Positions 1 to 9,806 of a stretch of 64,000 nt of DNA are shown piece after piece. This DNA is from Streptomyces sp. 135 (GTDB lineage Bacteria; Actinomycetota; Actinomycetes; Streptomycetales; Streptomycetaceae). The notes below the pieces were generated by a model. That model was not told the DNA's origin. It saw only the letters and a program-made list of their open reading frames with translations, and searched no databases. Location: positions 2,728,001-2,792,000 of the forward strand of contig NZ_CP075691.1 in the NCBI RefSeq assembly GCF_020026305.1. The letters run 5' to 3'. The position numbers and the translations under genes are program-made. The number at the start of each line of letters is the position of its first letter. Positions within the stretch are counted from its first letter, which is position 1.

Positions 1-11
1 AGAGGTCTGAC

Positions 12-572
12 GTGATCGCTGAGCATTCCCCGGCCGGTCCACTGCCGGCCGACGCCAGACAGCCACCGAAGTACCAGCTCATAGCGGACGACTTGGAGCA
101 GCGGCTGAGCAGGAAGATACGCACGGCGGCGGCCGACGGTCAGCCGCCCTTCCTGCCGGACGGTCCAGCGATAGCGCGCAGGTACCACGTGACCCTCACG
201 ACGGCACACTTCGCCCGCCGGGCACTGGTCACTCGTCTGCGGTCCGGGACATCCTCCGAGGGTGTGGACGGCGCCGCCGAGACGCACTTTCCCTACCAGG
301 TGGTGGCCGACGCGCTGCGCAAGCGCATCCGCACCGGTCAGCTGTGCGGCCGTCTCCCCGCGCTGAGCAACCTCGCGCGCCGCTACAGCGTCTGCAACGA
401 GACGGTCGCCAAAGCGGTCCGCCTGCTGGCGCGGGAGGGTGTGTTGGTACGAAACAACCATCGGGGGCGGTACGTGACCGCGAGCCTCGCCGCACCGCCC
501 GGCCCCGGCCGAGGGCGGGGGCCGGTGCCGCGTCCGCCTCGCCCCAGGGCCCTGGGCTCGCCCACGGGTTGA
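12..572 (+). CDS. GntR-like regulator with two winged-helix segments
   Basis: This 186-aa protein starts at GTG 12, six bases after an AGAGG ribosome site at the window edge. Two segments look like GntR-type winged helices. The first, about residues 18-75, contains PKYQLIADDLEQRL and AIARRYHVT. The second, about residues 93-155, contains YQVVADALRKRIRTGQL, LARRYSV and AVRLLAREGVLV. The tail is Pro/Arg/Gly-rich. I see no effector-binding domain, so it resembles the short GntR-like proteins common in Streptomyces. A protein with the same double arrangement lies at 8012-8533. The gene converges on the peptidase gene at 609. Its target and ligand cannot be inferred. The domain call is fairly sure and the role is not. 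Confidence 0.75.
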   Translation: MIAEHSPAGPLPADARQPPKYQLIADDLEQRLSRKIRTAAADGQPPFLPDGPAIARRYHVTLTTAHFARRALVTRLRSGTSSEGVDGAAETHFPYQVVADALRKRIRTGQLCGRLPALSNLARRYSVCNETVAKAVRLLAREGVLVRNNHRGRYVTASLAAPPGPGRGRGPVPRPPRPRALGSPTG

Positions 573-608
573 GGTCCAGGCCGGCCACGGACGGTGCCGT
601 GGCCGACG

Positions 609-2169
<1,561 letters not shown>

Positions 2170-2562
2170 GGACACCCACACAGCCTGGCAGCACCAGCTG
2201 TCACCCAAAGGTGACCTTCCGGCACCAGGAGGCGTCACTCGGTCGCGATGTCATCTTCGGAGGTCGTGCACGTCGCCATTCGATGTCGTGATCGAGCACC
2301 ATAAAAAAACCTCTGCGGTGCCGGGCATCCACCTATTCTGACAAATGCGCGGGCGGACTCCGAACAAACCTCTTCAATTCCGTACCGACCAGGCAATGGT
2401 TGCAAACATGCACACCCCAATAAGGACTAAAGTCCCTGGCTATCGCCTTTTCCTCACGGGCACGGTGGACATCAGATCGGGGTGCTTCGAAAAAGAAGTC
2501 GAAAAACATCCAGTAATGCGACTGGCCCCCGATGATCACTCTTCACCGGAAGGTTGGACACA
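2170..2562. other. Intergenic region, AT-richer than its surroundings
   Basis: This gap of about 390 bases lies between two divergent genes. The stretch 2290-2500 is visibly richer in A and T than the neighbouring genes and contains A-runs (CATAAAAAAACC near 2300 and several GAAAAA tracts near 2490). It must hold the promoters of both neighbours. I could not pick a clear -10/-35 pair. A short open frame inside it (2345-2569) has no ribosome site and no recognisable features, so I left it out. Confidence 0.4.
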
Positions 2563-2958
2563 GTGCTAAAGGAAAATGTCATCGCCAGCGTGCAGGGGTC
2601 CCGCGTCCACCCGGCCGACGTGCGCCGCCAGGTGGGCGCCGCACTCTCGACCTGCGCCACCCCGGTCCCCGAGACGCGCATCCAGGATGCCCAGCTGGTC
2701 GCCACGGAACTGGTCACCAACGCTCTGTTGCACGCCGGCGGTCTGGACGAGTTCCAGCTCGATGTGAGCGAACGGCACATACATCTGACGGCCGTGGACT
2801 CCAGCACGGAACTGCCCACACGGCAGCGGTCGCTCGCGAGCTTCGACGCCGCGGTGAGCGGTGGTTTCGGCTGGCCGCTGATCTGCCACCTCGCCGAGGA
2901 CACGGAGATCCGTCTCAGCGGTGCGGGGAAGGCGATCAGCGTCCGTCTCCCGCTCTGA
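2563..2958 (+). CDS. Small ATP-binding (HATPase/anti-sigma-like) regulator
   Basis: This 131-aa protein belongs to the RsbW/SpoIIAB-like histidine-kinase-type ATPase group that is abundant in Streptomyces. The N-box is visible at ELVTNALLHAG (about residues 47-57), followed by a G-box-like GGFGWPLICHLA. The length fits a stand-alone ATPase domain. GTG 2563 is preferred over TTG 2554 because GGAAGG lies nine bases upstream of it. Such proteins usually bind and inhibit a sigma factor or bind an anti-anti-sigma factor; no partner gene is present nearby. It converges on the response-regulator gene at 3012. Confidence 0.8.
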   Translation: MLKENVIASVQGSRVHPADVRRQVGAALSTCATPVPETRIQDAQLVATELVTNALLHAGGLDEFQLDVSERHIHLTAVDSSTELPTRQRSLASFDAAVSGGFGWPLICHLAEDTEIRLSGAGKAISVRLPL

Positions 2959-3011
2959 CCCGGGCGGCCCAGCTATCCACCGGCCGGGCGGCCCGTGGTC
3001 GGGGCGTCGGC

Positions 3012-3659
3012 TCAGCGCTCGCGCGCCTGGAGCCGGGCCGCGAGCGCCGCCGCCTGGGCCCGCCGCTGCAGGCCCAGCTTGTAGAGCAGCCTGGACACGT
3101 GATTCTTGGTCGCCGTTTCGGTGAGGTTCAACCGCTGGCTGATGGCCCGGTTGGTCATCCCCTCACTGATCATGGCGAGGATCCTGCGTTGCAGGTCCGT
3201 GAGTTCGCCCAGCGGGTCGGCCTGCTTCTCACGACGTGCGCGGCGCACGCGCTCCATGACGACCGGATCGAACAAGGTTCTGCCGCGGGCCAGGAGCCGT
3301 ATCGCGGAGACCAACTCGCCACCGGGGATGGACTTGAGGGCGTAACCCGAGGCGCCTGCCTCGACGGAGGCGACGAAGGCCTCGTCGTCGTCGAAGGACG
3401 TCAGCATCAGGCACGAGACGCCGTCGCCCTCGGCCCGTATCCGCCGGCAGACCTCCACCCCGCTTCCGTCGGGGAGACGCACGTCGAGCACGGCCACGTC
3501 CGGCCGCGCGCTCGGCACTTCGAGCAACGCCTCCGCGACCGTTCCCGCTTCGCCTACCACCTCGAGGTCATCCGCCAGTGAGAGCAGTCCGCGGAGTCCT
3601 TGCCGCACCACCTCGTGGTCGTCGACGATGAAGACACCTATCTTCGCGGGTTCCGTCAC
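3012..3659 (-). CDS. DevR/DosR-like LuxR-family response regulator
   Basis: This 215-aa protein has a receiver domain (residues 7-120) with acidic residues VDDHE, phospho-acceptor Asp59 in AVLDVRLPDGSG and Lys in GYALKS. A LuxR-type HTH follows (about 150-210; LTDLQRRILAMISEGMTN, NHVSRLLYKLGL). Segments such as VAVLDVRLPDGSG and SRLLYKLGLQRRAQAA are very close to mycobacterial DevR/DosR, the hypoxia and NO response regulator. No histidine kinase is encoded here. It lies 67 bases downstream of another regulator on the same strand, so the two may be co-transcribed. The DevR-like call rests on remembered sequence resemblance. Confidence 0.85.
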   Translation of the reverse strand: MTEPAKIGVFIVDDHEVVRQGLRGLLSLADDLEVVGEAGTVAEALLEVPSARPDVAVLDVRLPDGSGVEVCRRIRAEGDGVSCLMLTSFDDDEAFVASVEAGASGYALKSIPGGELVSAIRLLARGRTLFDPVVMERVRRARREKQADPLGELTDLQRRILAMISEGMTNRAISQRLNLTETATKNHVSRLLYKLGLQRRAQAAALAARLQARER

Positions 3660-3726
3660 GGCGTCAGCTTCACACGGGGGGCCTCCACCGATAGTTCACT
3701 CACCTCACCTCGTGTTTGACGCGCCG

Positions 3727-4395
3727 TCAGACCGCGTCCTCCTCCTCGAAGTCCTCCAGGTACGCGCTGAGCGCGATGGCGAGTTGGGTCCGGTTGCTGA
3801 ATCCGAGCTTGCGCAAGGAGCGGGACACGTATGCCTTCACCGTTCCCTCCGCCACCCCCAGTTTCCCGGCGATCTCCGCGTTGGTGGCGCCTCGCGCCAC
3901 CGCCCCCGCGGTGAGGCGCTCGTTCGGTGAGAGCGTATCGATCCGTTTGCGCAAGGGCTGCTCCTCCCGCGTCACCGTCTGCGCCAGACGGTTCATCAGG
4001 AGGGTGACCAGCGCCGGCGAGACCACGTTCCCCTTTTCGTGCACGCGTCGGACCGAGTACACGAGATCGGAGAGACTCGACGCCTTCAGCAGAAACCCGT
4101 CTGCGCCGGCTTCCCATGCCCGCGCCAGGTCCTCTTCCGCCCCGAACGTGGTCAGCACCACGACTCTCGGCCGGGGGGTCTCGTGGCGCAGCCGGGCCAG
4201 CACGCCGAATCCGTCGAGTTCCGGCATGTCGAGGTCGAGCAGGAGAACGTCGGGGCGCAGGTCCTGCACGCCCCTGAGTGCCTCCCTGCCGTTCCCGGCA
4301 ACCCCTACGACCTCGATGTCGTCGGTTCTCTCCAGGAGAATCCGAATGCCTTCGAGAACGATGCCCTCGTCGTCTGCCAGAATTACCCGAATCAT
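3727..4395 (-). CDS. NarL/LuxR-family response regulator
   Basis: This 222-aa protein starts at ATG 4395 (MIRVILADDEG), where the receiver fold begins. The acidic pocket is ADDE and the phospho-acceptor is Asp54 in LLLDLDMPELDG. The conserved Lys lies in GFLLKASS. A LuxR HTH occupies residues 150-210 (LSPNERLTAGAVARGATNAE, VKAYVSRSLRKLGF), followed by an acidic tail. No sensor kinase is adjacent. It is the upstream member of a two-regulator run on the minus strand. The family call is secure and the signal is unknown. Confidence 0.87.
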   Translation of the reverse strand: MIRVILADDEGIVLEGIRILLERTDDIEVVGVAGNGREALRGVQDLRPDVLLLDLDMPELDGFGVLARLRHETPRPRVVVLTTFGAEEDLARAWEAGADGFLLKASSLSDLVYSVRRVHEKGNVVSPALVTLLMNRLAQTVTREEQPLRKRIDTLSPNERLTAGAVARGATNAEIAGKLGVAEGTVKAYVSRSLRKLGFSNRTQLAIALSAYLEDFEEEDAV

Positions 4396-4523
4396 CAGCC
4401 TGCCCGCCCAGGTGAAGCGCGAATCGACGGAGCACAACGTGCGTCGCGGCCACGGGCTCCGTGGCCGCGACGCGCACCCCACTGGTCGGCGAGGCGCGAC
4501 GGGCCGGGTCCCCGCACTCTCGC

Positions 4524-5303
4524 CTACGACGACGCCGCCGCGACGGCGTCGTCGACCTCGTCCCTGAACTTCCGCGGACTCACGGCCTCGCCGTCGTCGC
4601 CCACGACCGTGAGGCTGCGGCCGTGGACGGTCACGGTCGGGGTGCCCTGCACACCGCTCCTGGTGAAGGCGTCGGCCACCTTCGCGGCCCAGGGGAGGTA
4701 CGTGCCCTCGGTGACCGCCTTGTCGAAAGCGGAGGTGCGCAGTCCCGGCACCTGGTCCGCGAGCTTGCGGAGCGTGGCGGTGTTCCCGAAGTCGTCGGCG
4801 GACTCCTCCGGCTGATGCGCGAAGAGCACGTCGTGGTACGCCTTGAATTTCTTCGGGCTCTCGTCCAGCGCGGCGCCAAGCGCCGCCAGCGACGTCTTCG
4901 ACCCCTGGCCACCGAGGCTGCCGTCAAGAAAGGCCGCCATGTGGAAGGTTATTTTTACTTTTCCGGAGTCTGCCATCGACTGAAGCTCAGGACCCAGCTT
5001 CTTCTCGAATTTCGCGCAGAAAGGACACCGCATGTCCTCATACACATCCACATTCGTCACGGCGTCCCGCGCGCCGTAGACGATGGTGCTGCCGTCGCCG
5101 GAGGTGTGGGCGGGGACGACCGGCCCCGCGTCCTGGTCGGACGGGGCGTGATCATGGGCGAGACCGGCACCGACACCGACGCCGATCCCGGCGGCCAGCA
5201 CTACCGCCACGCCGACCCCTGCCACGGCGAACCACCTTCTGCGGGTGCGCCGGGTGCCGGCCTGCCGCTCGTCGCGCGAGCCCGTGGTCCTGTTCTTACT
5301 CAC
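4524..5303 (-). CDS. Membrane-anchored DsbA-like thiol-disulfide protein
   Basis: This 259-aa protein has a basic N-terminus, one transmembrane helix (about residues 24-48, WFAVAGVGVAVVLAAGIGVG) and an extracytoplasmic thioredoxin/DsbA-type domain. The active site is C93-P-F-C96 in EDMRCPFCAKFEKKLGPEL. The cis-Pro loop is probably GVQGTPTVTVHG near residue 219. The family (often annotated thioredoxin domain or DsbA) oxidises or isomerises disulfides outside the membrane in Gram-positive bacteria. The gene lies downstream of the SPFH/NlpC operon on the same strand with a gap of about 120 bases, so it could be its last member. Confidence 0.9.
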   Translation of the reverse strand: MSKNRTTGSRDERQAGTRRTRRRWFAVAGVGVAVVLAAGIGVGVGAGLAHDHAPSDQDAGPVVPAHTSGDGSTIVYGARDAVTNVDVYEDMRCPFCAKFEKKLGPELQSMADSGKVKITFHMAAFLDGSLGGQGSKTSLAALGAALDESPKKFKAYHDVLFAHQPEESADDFGNTATLRKLADQVPGLRTSAFDKAVTEGTYLPWAAKVADAFTRSGVQGTPTVTVHGRSLTVVGDDGEAVSPRKFRDEVDDAVAAASS

Positions 5304-5426
5304 CTATACCTGTCCTGAATGTCGTGGTGACGTGTGCCATGATGCCGGCCGGCTCGCCCCGATCGTGCTCCCGGCCCAGCACCCTGCGCGCGCAGCCGCC
5401 AGCCACTGGGACCTTGGAAGCACGCC

Positions 5427-6320
5427 CTAGCTGACGCGTCCGTACATGTTCGGGTCGTACCAGCTGAAGGAGGACACGCGCACCTTCGCACCGGTGTGCG
5501 GGGCCTCCAGGTACTGGTCGTTGCCCAGGTAGATGGCCACGTGGTGGATGCCGGAGGCCCGACCGTTGTTGCTCCAGAAGACGAGGTCGCCCCGGCGCAG
5601 CTGATCGCGCCGGATCGGCTGCGAGGCACGGTACTGCGCGTCGGCGACGCGTGGCAGGCTGATGCCGGCCTGTCGGTAGGCCGCCAGTACGAGGCCTGAG
5701 CAGTCCCACGCGTGCGGGCCGTTGCCGCCCCAGACGTAGGGGTCGCCGAGGTGCGCCATGGCGTACGCGATGGCCGCCTCGGTGCCGTGCCTGCTCGGCG
5801 TGCCCGCCGCACGGCCGTCGTCCGACGTCTGTGCCTGCGACGGGCTGTCCGCGGAGCCGCCGACGTGGCGCCGGTAGACGTCCAGGTGACTGGTCCAGTA
5901 CCAGTGCCCGGCCTGTTCGAACCAGTACACGCCGTCCGTCGCGTCCCAGCCCTGCTTGCCGCGGAACACGGGCTCCGCCGACCGCTGTGGGGCGTCCGCG
6001 GTCGCCGTGCCGGTGCCGCCCGTGCGCGACACGTAGACGTCGTAGTGAGAGGTCCATCGCCACCAGCCACTGGAGTTCCGGAACCAGTACTTGGCGCCGT
6101 CCCATCCCGCGTGGCTCGGTGCGGGTTCGGCCGATGCCGTGCCGGACGCCGCTCCAACGAGGACGGCCGCACCCGCGGCGGCCACCAGTGCACCGCGTAC
6201 CCGTCGGGAGCGAGCCCGGTGCCGGGTCGTGCGGGCCAAGGCGAGGCACGGTCCACACGTGCAGCCCTCGGGCGCGTCCTCGGTGAACTGGGGTATCTGC
6301 ACTTTCGGTCTCTCCTTCAC
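5427..6320 (-). CDS. NlpC/P60 cell-wall peptidase with duplicated aromatic repeat
   Basis: This 297-aa protein starts at GTG 6320, which overlaps the SPFH stop as GTGA. A cytoplasmic N-terminus carries an unusual Cys cluster (C20-T-C-G-P-C24). A signal or anchor helix (about 42-64) follows. Two copies of a Trp/Tyr-rich segment then appear, at 72-96 and 124-149, both containing WTSH.DVY. The NlpC/P60 domain (about 178-297) has catalytic Cys207 in WDCSGLVLAAY, His260 in GIHHVAIYLG and His275. The family cleaves D-glutamyl-meso-DAP type bonds in peptidoglycan. The aromatic repeats may bind cell-wall or protein partners. Translational coupling ties it to the SPFH protein. Confidence 0.88.
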   Translation of the reverse strand: MKERPKVQIPQFTEDAPEGCTCGPCLALARTTRHRARSRRVRGALVAAAGAAVLVGAASGTASAEPAPSHAGWDGAKYWFRNSSGWWRWTSHYDVYVSRTGGTGTATADAPQRSAEPVFRGKQGWDATDGVYWFEQAGHWYWTSHLDVYRRHVGGSADSPSQAQTSDDGRAAGTPSRHGTEAAIAYAMAHLGDPYVWGGNGPHAWDCSGLVLAAYRQAGISLPRVADAQYRASQPIRRDQLRRGDLVFWSNNGRASGIHHVAIYLGNDQYLEAPHTGAKVRVSSFSWYDPNMYGRVS

Positions 6321-7453
6321 TGAGTGTCGGTGGCGCTTCCCCGCGCCGTGTAGAAGGCCACGGTCAGGTCCTTCACGAGTGCTTTGCGTTCGTAGTCGTC
6401 GAGTTCGACGAGCCCGCGCTCGGTGATGCGGTGCACGGTGTCGTCGACGGCGTCGAGCACCGTCGTGAGGACGTGATCGCGGTGTTCGGCGTCCAGGGCG
6501 GCGATGCGGCGGCGCTGCATCACGGCCGCCACCTCGGGCGCGTACTCGAGCCAGGTGAGCTGTGCGGAGAAGACCTCGATGCCCACAGCCCGGCACTGGG
6601 CCGCCAGCCCCCGGGTCAACACCTCGCTGACCGCCCCAGCGTCGCGCAGGGTCGGTCCTGACTCCGCGGGGGCGAACTGGTCAGCCGGCCAGCCGGACAC
6701 CACCCGCGCGGTCACCGCCGCCACCTGTTCACGCAAGTAGGCGGCGTGGTCGTCCACGCTGAACATCGCCCGGGCCGCGTCCCTGACCTGCCAGATCACG
6801 AGCACCACCACCCGCAGCGGCATGCCCTGCGCGTCCGCGGCCGGCATCGGTTCGCTGCGCCAGTGCCGTAGCCGTACGTCCACCCGCCGACGCAGCACCG
6901 CAGGGTAGACCCACAGCAACCCCGTGCGCCGCACGGTCCCCCGGTACCGCCCGAACAACGACAGGTTCCAGGCCGTGCCGTGACGCCCGCGGCCCAGACC
7001 CCCGAGCGCGACCAGGGCGACGACGGCACATCCGACGAGGGCCGGCCACCGCCACGTCGCGGTCACGTACCGGGGTGAGTCAGCCAGGCGGAACGTGTCG
7101 AACGCCCAGGAGGGCAGCACCCCGCCGGCCCAGGCGACCCATCCCGCGCCGCAGACCGCGAGCAGGGCGATCAACACACCCCACCACCCGGAGCACGCCT
7201 TCGCGCGCCGCTCGGTCAACCGCGGGTCGGGGAGCGGGGCCGTCATGCCGGGCTGCCTGCTCTGCCCGCCCGTGGCCGGAACGTCGTCCCCCGGTTTCGG
7301 TGACGGGGTCTTCACCACATCCCCCTTGAAGAGTGCGTCCATGCGGATCGAGGTGTCGCGGCTGCGGACGGCGAGCGCCCCGGCCGGTCCGTGGTCCATA
7401 CGCACCCCGGGCGAGCGGACAGGCTCCTGCTGCCGCTCCGGTGCTTCCTTCAC
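6317..7453 (-). CDS. SPFH/band-7-like membrane protein
   Basis: This 378-aa protein has two transmembrane helices (WWGVLIALLAVCGAGWVAWA and WPALVGCAVVALVALGGLG), then an SPFH-like domain (GLLWVYPAVLRRRVDVRLRH, VVLVIWQVRDAARAMFSVDD) and a C-terminal coiled region containing AAVMQRRRIAALDAE. SPFH proteins oligomerise on membranes and organise microdomains. GTG 7453 is chosen because it overlaps the preceding stop as GTGA; ATG 7474 is an alternative. It sits between a 74-aa protein and the NlpC/P60 enzyme, with coupling on both sides. This suggests that it scaffolds or positions the wall enzyme, which is inference. Confidence 0.82.
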   Translation of the reverse strand: MKEAPERQQEPVRSPGVRMDHGPAGALAVRSRDTSIRMDALFKGDVVKTPSPKPGDDVPATGGQSRQPGMTAPLPDPRLTERRAKACSGWWGVLIALLAVCGAGWVAWAGGVLPSWAFDTFRLADSPRYVTATWRWPALVGCAVVALVALGGLGRGRHGTAWNLSLFGRYRGTVRRTGLLWVYPAVLRRRVDVRLRHWRSEPMPAADAQGMPLRVVVLVIWQVRDAARAMFSVDDHAAYLREQVAAVTARVVSGWPADQFAPAESGPTLRDAGAVSEVLTRGLAAQCRAVGIEVFSAQLTWLEYAPEVAAVMQRRRIAALDAEHRDHVLTTVLDAVDDTVHRITERGLVELDDYERKALVKDLTVAFYTARGSATDTQ

Positions 7454-7674
7454 CGCTGCACACCTGCCCGCCATCGCGCCACATGTGCTTCTCCGTCAGG
7501 CGTGTAGGTCGACCTCCGCGAAGGCCGTCGGTCGGTGATCGGCGGCGTGTCCATCGTGCGCCGGTCACGCCGAACCCCCCCGTCGGCATAGGTCCCAACC
7601 TCGAGGACCTTCGGCACGTCGGTGCGGGCCGGGCCGGGCACGGACGCGTCGCCGAGCCGAAACACGTATGTCAT
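7450..7674 (-). CDS. Small coupled protein of unknown function (74 aa)
   Basis: I do not recognise this 74-aa protein. It is kept because it is translationally coupled on both sides: its ATG at 7674 overlaps the upstream stop as ATGA, and its stop overlaps the SPFH GTG as GTGA. The protein is polar and basic, with an Arg/Thr/Pro-rich second half and no membrane segment or signal. It could be a connector or regulator specific to this operon, or simply a translational relay. Confidence 0.55.
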   Translation of the reverse strand: MTYVFRLGDASVPGPARTDVPKVLEVGTYADGGVRRDRRTMDTPPITDRRPSRRSTYTPDGEAHVARWRAGVQR

Positions 7675-7871
7675 CGGCTGCCGCCGCGTGCTCGGAAGTC
7701 GACGCCGGCCTCCGACAGCAGGGTGTGCACGAAGCCGTAGGAACGTCCTGATCCGGCCGCGATGGCGCGGACCGAGTCGCCGGCCAGGTAGGCGTCCTTG
7801 AAGTCGGCGGCCATCGCCGAGCGCATCTCGCCGCCGATGCGGGAGTGCGGAAGGACCGTTACGTCACCCAT
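7671..7871 (-). CDS. Small helix-turn-helix protein, first gene of the SPFH operon
   Basis: This 66-aa protein starts at ATG 7871 behind an AAAGGCGG ribosome site. Residues 20-62 form a resolvase/MerR-like HTH (AYLAGDSVRAIAAGSGRSY, FVHTLLSEAGVDFRARGG), the pattern of the short 'helix-turn-helix domain' proteins common in actinomycetes. It has no other domain. As the promoter-proximal gene of a four-gene coupled operon, it may autoregulate the operon. A longer open frame upstream is low-complexity and lacks a good start. Confidence 0.8.
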   Translation of the reverse strand: MGDVTVLPHSRIGGEMRSAMAADFKDAYLAGDSVRAIAAGSGRSYGFVHTLLSEAGVDFRARGGSR

Positions 7872-8011
7872 GGTGGATGCCGCCTTTCGTGAGTCGGGTA
7901 CTGACGCGTCCGCGGTGCGGTCCGGGCGGGCCCGCCGCGCGATGTGGCCGTGGCGCGCCGTGGGCCTGGCCGTGGACGCTTGCGCGGCGCCACGCCTGCC
8001 GGGTGGAGGCA

Positions 8012-8533
8012 TCAGGCGGTCAGCCGGGTGCCCAGGGGCATGGGACGGTGCGCGACCCTGAGCCGGCGGCTCATGTCGATGTGTCCGATCAGACCCTCGT
8101 CCTTCAGGATCTTCAGCGCGCGGTCCACGGTGTCCAGACTCACGTGGTACTGCCCTGCCAAGGTGTGCCGTGTGGGCACCACATCCCGCCATTCCCCGCG
8201 CAGCACCCGGCTTCTGAGGTGGGAGGTGACGAACTGCCATTTGGCGGCCCCGGGCACGGGCACCATGACCTCCGCCGAGGCCGCGGGCCGCCGCAGCCGG
8301 GTGTGGATGGCACGCTGCACGAAGCGCGCGGTGGTGGCATCCACCGCGTACCGTCTGGATATCTCGGTGACCTCGGGGACTCGCGCCGTCCTCGTGGTCC
8401 GCAGGAACTGTTCCGCGATCCTCTGGTATCGCATGCGGCCACAGACCTTCGGCCCCATCACCGCGCCGGCCGTCCGGTCGGCGCGCGTCGCCCGCAGGGC
8501 CTGACGGGCTGGCAGGTCGGTGTGACTGACCAC
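8012..8533 (-). CDS. Second GntR-like regulator with paired winged helices
   Basis: This protein of about 173 aa has two winged-helix segments. The first is around residues 35-80 (YQRIAEQFLRTTRTARVP, ISRRYAVD). The second is around residues 95-160 (QFVTSHLRSRVLRGEW, LAGQYHVSLDTVDRALKILK, EGLIGHIDMS). The architecture matches the protein at 12-572. There is no ligand-binding domain. GTG 8533 follows a GAGGCG close upstream, but a later ATG at 8458 is possible, so the start is uncertain. It is encoded just downstream of galE on the same strand and upstream of the HTH/SPFH operon, so it may control either. Confidence 0.72.
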   Translation of the reverse strand: MVSHTDLPARQALRATRADRTAGAVMGPKVCGRMRYQRIAEQFLRTTRTARVPEVTEISRRYAVDATTARFVQRAIHTRLRRPAASAEVMVPVPGAAKWQFVTSHLRSRVLRGEWRDVVPTRHTLAGQYHVSLDTVDRALKILKDEGLIGHIDMSRRLRVAHRPMPLGTRLTA

Positions 8534-8540
8534 CTTCGCC

Positions 8541-9539
8541 TCACACTTGTCGTTGCACCGCACGTGCCTGGGGGTGCTGCGCACACCACCCCTCCCACGC
8601 CGATGCCACCATGTCGAACACACTGTGCTGCGCCTTCCAGCCGAGGTCCCGCTGGATGGGCCGGGCGTCGGCCACTACCTTGACGGGGTCCCCGGGGCGC
8701 CGGTCCGCGACGACCGGCGGTATGGAGAGACCGGACACTTCGCAGATCATCGAGATGAGCGCGCGCACCGAGACGCCCTCGCCCCGCCCCACGTTGTACG
8801 TGCGGAGCACTGCGTCGTCGTGGGCCCGCAGATGGCGGGCGGCGGCGAGGTGGGCCGACGCGATGTCGGCCACGTGGATGAAGTCGCGGATACAGGTGCC
8901 GTCCGGCGTGTCGTAGTCACCGCCGAAGATGACCGGGGCCCGGCCGTGGGTCAGCTTCTCAAAGACCATCGGCACCAGGTTCAGGACGCGCTTGTCGGCC
9001 ATGGCGGGGGTGACGGCCCCTGCGACGTTGAAGTAGCGCAGATTGACGACGCTCATGTCGAAGGCCGTGTGGGCGGCCTCGCCGAGCCATTCGCCGATGA
9101 GCTTGCTCTGTCCGTAGGGGCTCATCGGGTGACAGGGCAGGTCCTCGGTCACCAGGTCGACGTCGGGCGCTCCGTAGACCGAGGCGCTGGACGAGTAGAT
9201 GAGATTGCGAACTCCGGCCTGCCGCATCGCCGCGAGGAGGACTCGGAATCCCTCGACATTCTGCTGGTAGTAATCCAGGGGACGGGTGAACGACTCCCCT
9301 ACCTGGGTCCTGGCCACCATGTTGATGACACCTTCGACCTCGTACTCCTGGAATACCTTCCGGAGCGCCTCTCCGTTCAGAATGGATTCCTGGACGAACG
9401 GAACGCCTTCGGGCACGTTGTCCCGGGATCCCGTGGACAGGTCGTCGACCACGATGACACCTTCACCGGCATCGTGCATGGACTTGACAACGTGCCCGCC
9501 GATATAGCCGGCTCCGCCTGCTATGAGCCATACCTTCAT
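8541..9539 (-). CDS. galE: UDP-glucose 4-epimerase
   Basis: This 332-aa extended-SDR enzyme interconverts UDP-glucose and UDP-galactose with bound NAD. The nucleotide-binding motif GGAGYIGGHV is at the N-terminus, with VVDDLSTG, the catalytic SSSASVYG and YGQSK (Tyr/Lys pair), NLRYFNVAGA and the C-terminal YNVGRGEGVSV typical of GalE. ATG 9539 begins directly at the Rossmann strand; the in-frame extension upstream is AT-rich and unlikely to be coding. It is probably a source of UDP-Gal for the surface polymer genes further right. Its divergent neighbour is the flavohemoglobin. Confidence 0.93.
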   Translation of the reverse strand: MKVWLIAGGAGYIGGHVVKSMHDAGEGVIVVDDLSTGSRDNVPEGVPFVQESILNGEALRKVFQEYEVEGVINMVARTQVGESFTRPLDYYQQNVEGFRVLLAAMRQAGVRNLIYSSSASVYGAPDVDLVTEDLPCHPMSPYGQSKLIGEWLGEAAHTAFDMSVVNLRYFNVAGAVTPAMADKRVLNLVPMVFEKLTHGRAPVIFGGDYDTPDGTCIRDFIHVADIASAHLAAARHLRAHDDAVLRTYNVGRGEGVSVRALISMICEVSGLSIPPVVADRRPGDPVKVVADARPIQRDLGWKAQHSVFDMVASAWEGWCAQHPQARAVQRQV

Positions 9540-9806
9540 CCTGCCATACCCTTCAATTCTTCCATATTGCATTCGATTCTTCCATATCGCAAGCATAGAG
9601 AGACTCGCATATTCGCAGGGCTCGACCTCAGGGCACAAGGTCCCATGTTTTCAGGACCGCGGATCCACTTCGGCCGACGCCGCGTCTTCCTTAGTTCCTC
9701 CGAAAAGTCTCCGAAAGTTGACCGGCGGTACGGTGGTCGGCTCGGGAAAGGCGTTAGCCTTGCATATTGTTCGTGGAATTGTTGAATGCAGAGAGAGGCT
9801 TTTTCG

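Noticed and set aside
2345..2569. 74-codon open frame in the intergenic region
   Set aside because: No ribosome site, no domain, and base composition unlike the neighbouring genes.
9759..9790. GCAT...ATGC inverted repeat upstream of hmp as an NsrR or Crp/Fnr-type site
   Set aside because: Only four bases per arm match across 20 bases. It does not match the NsrR consensus I know.
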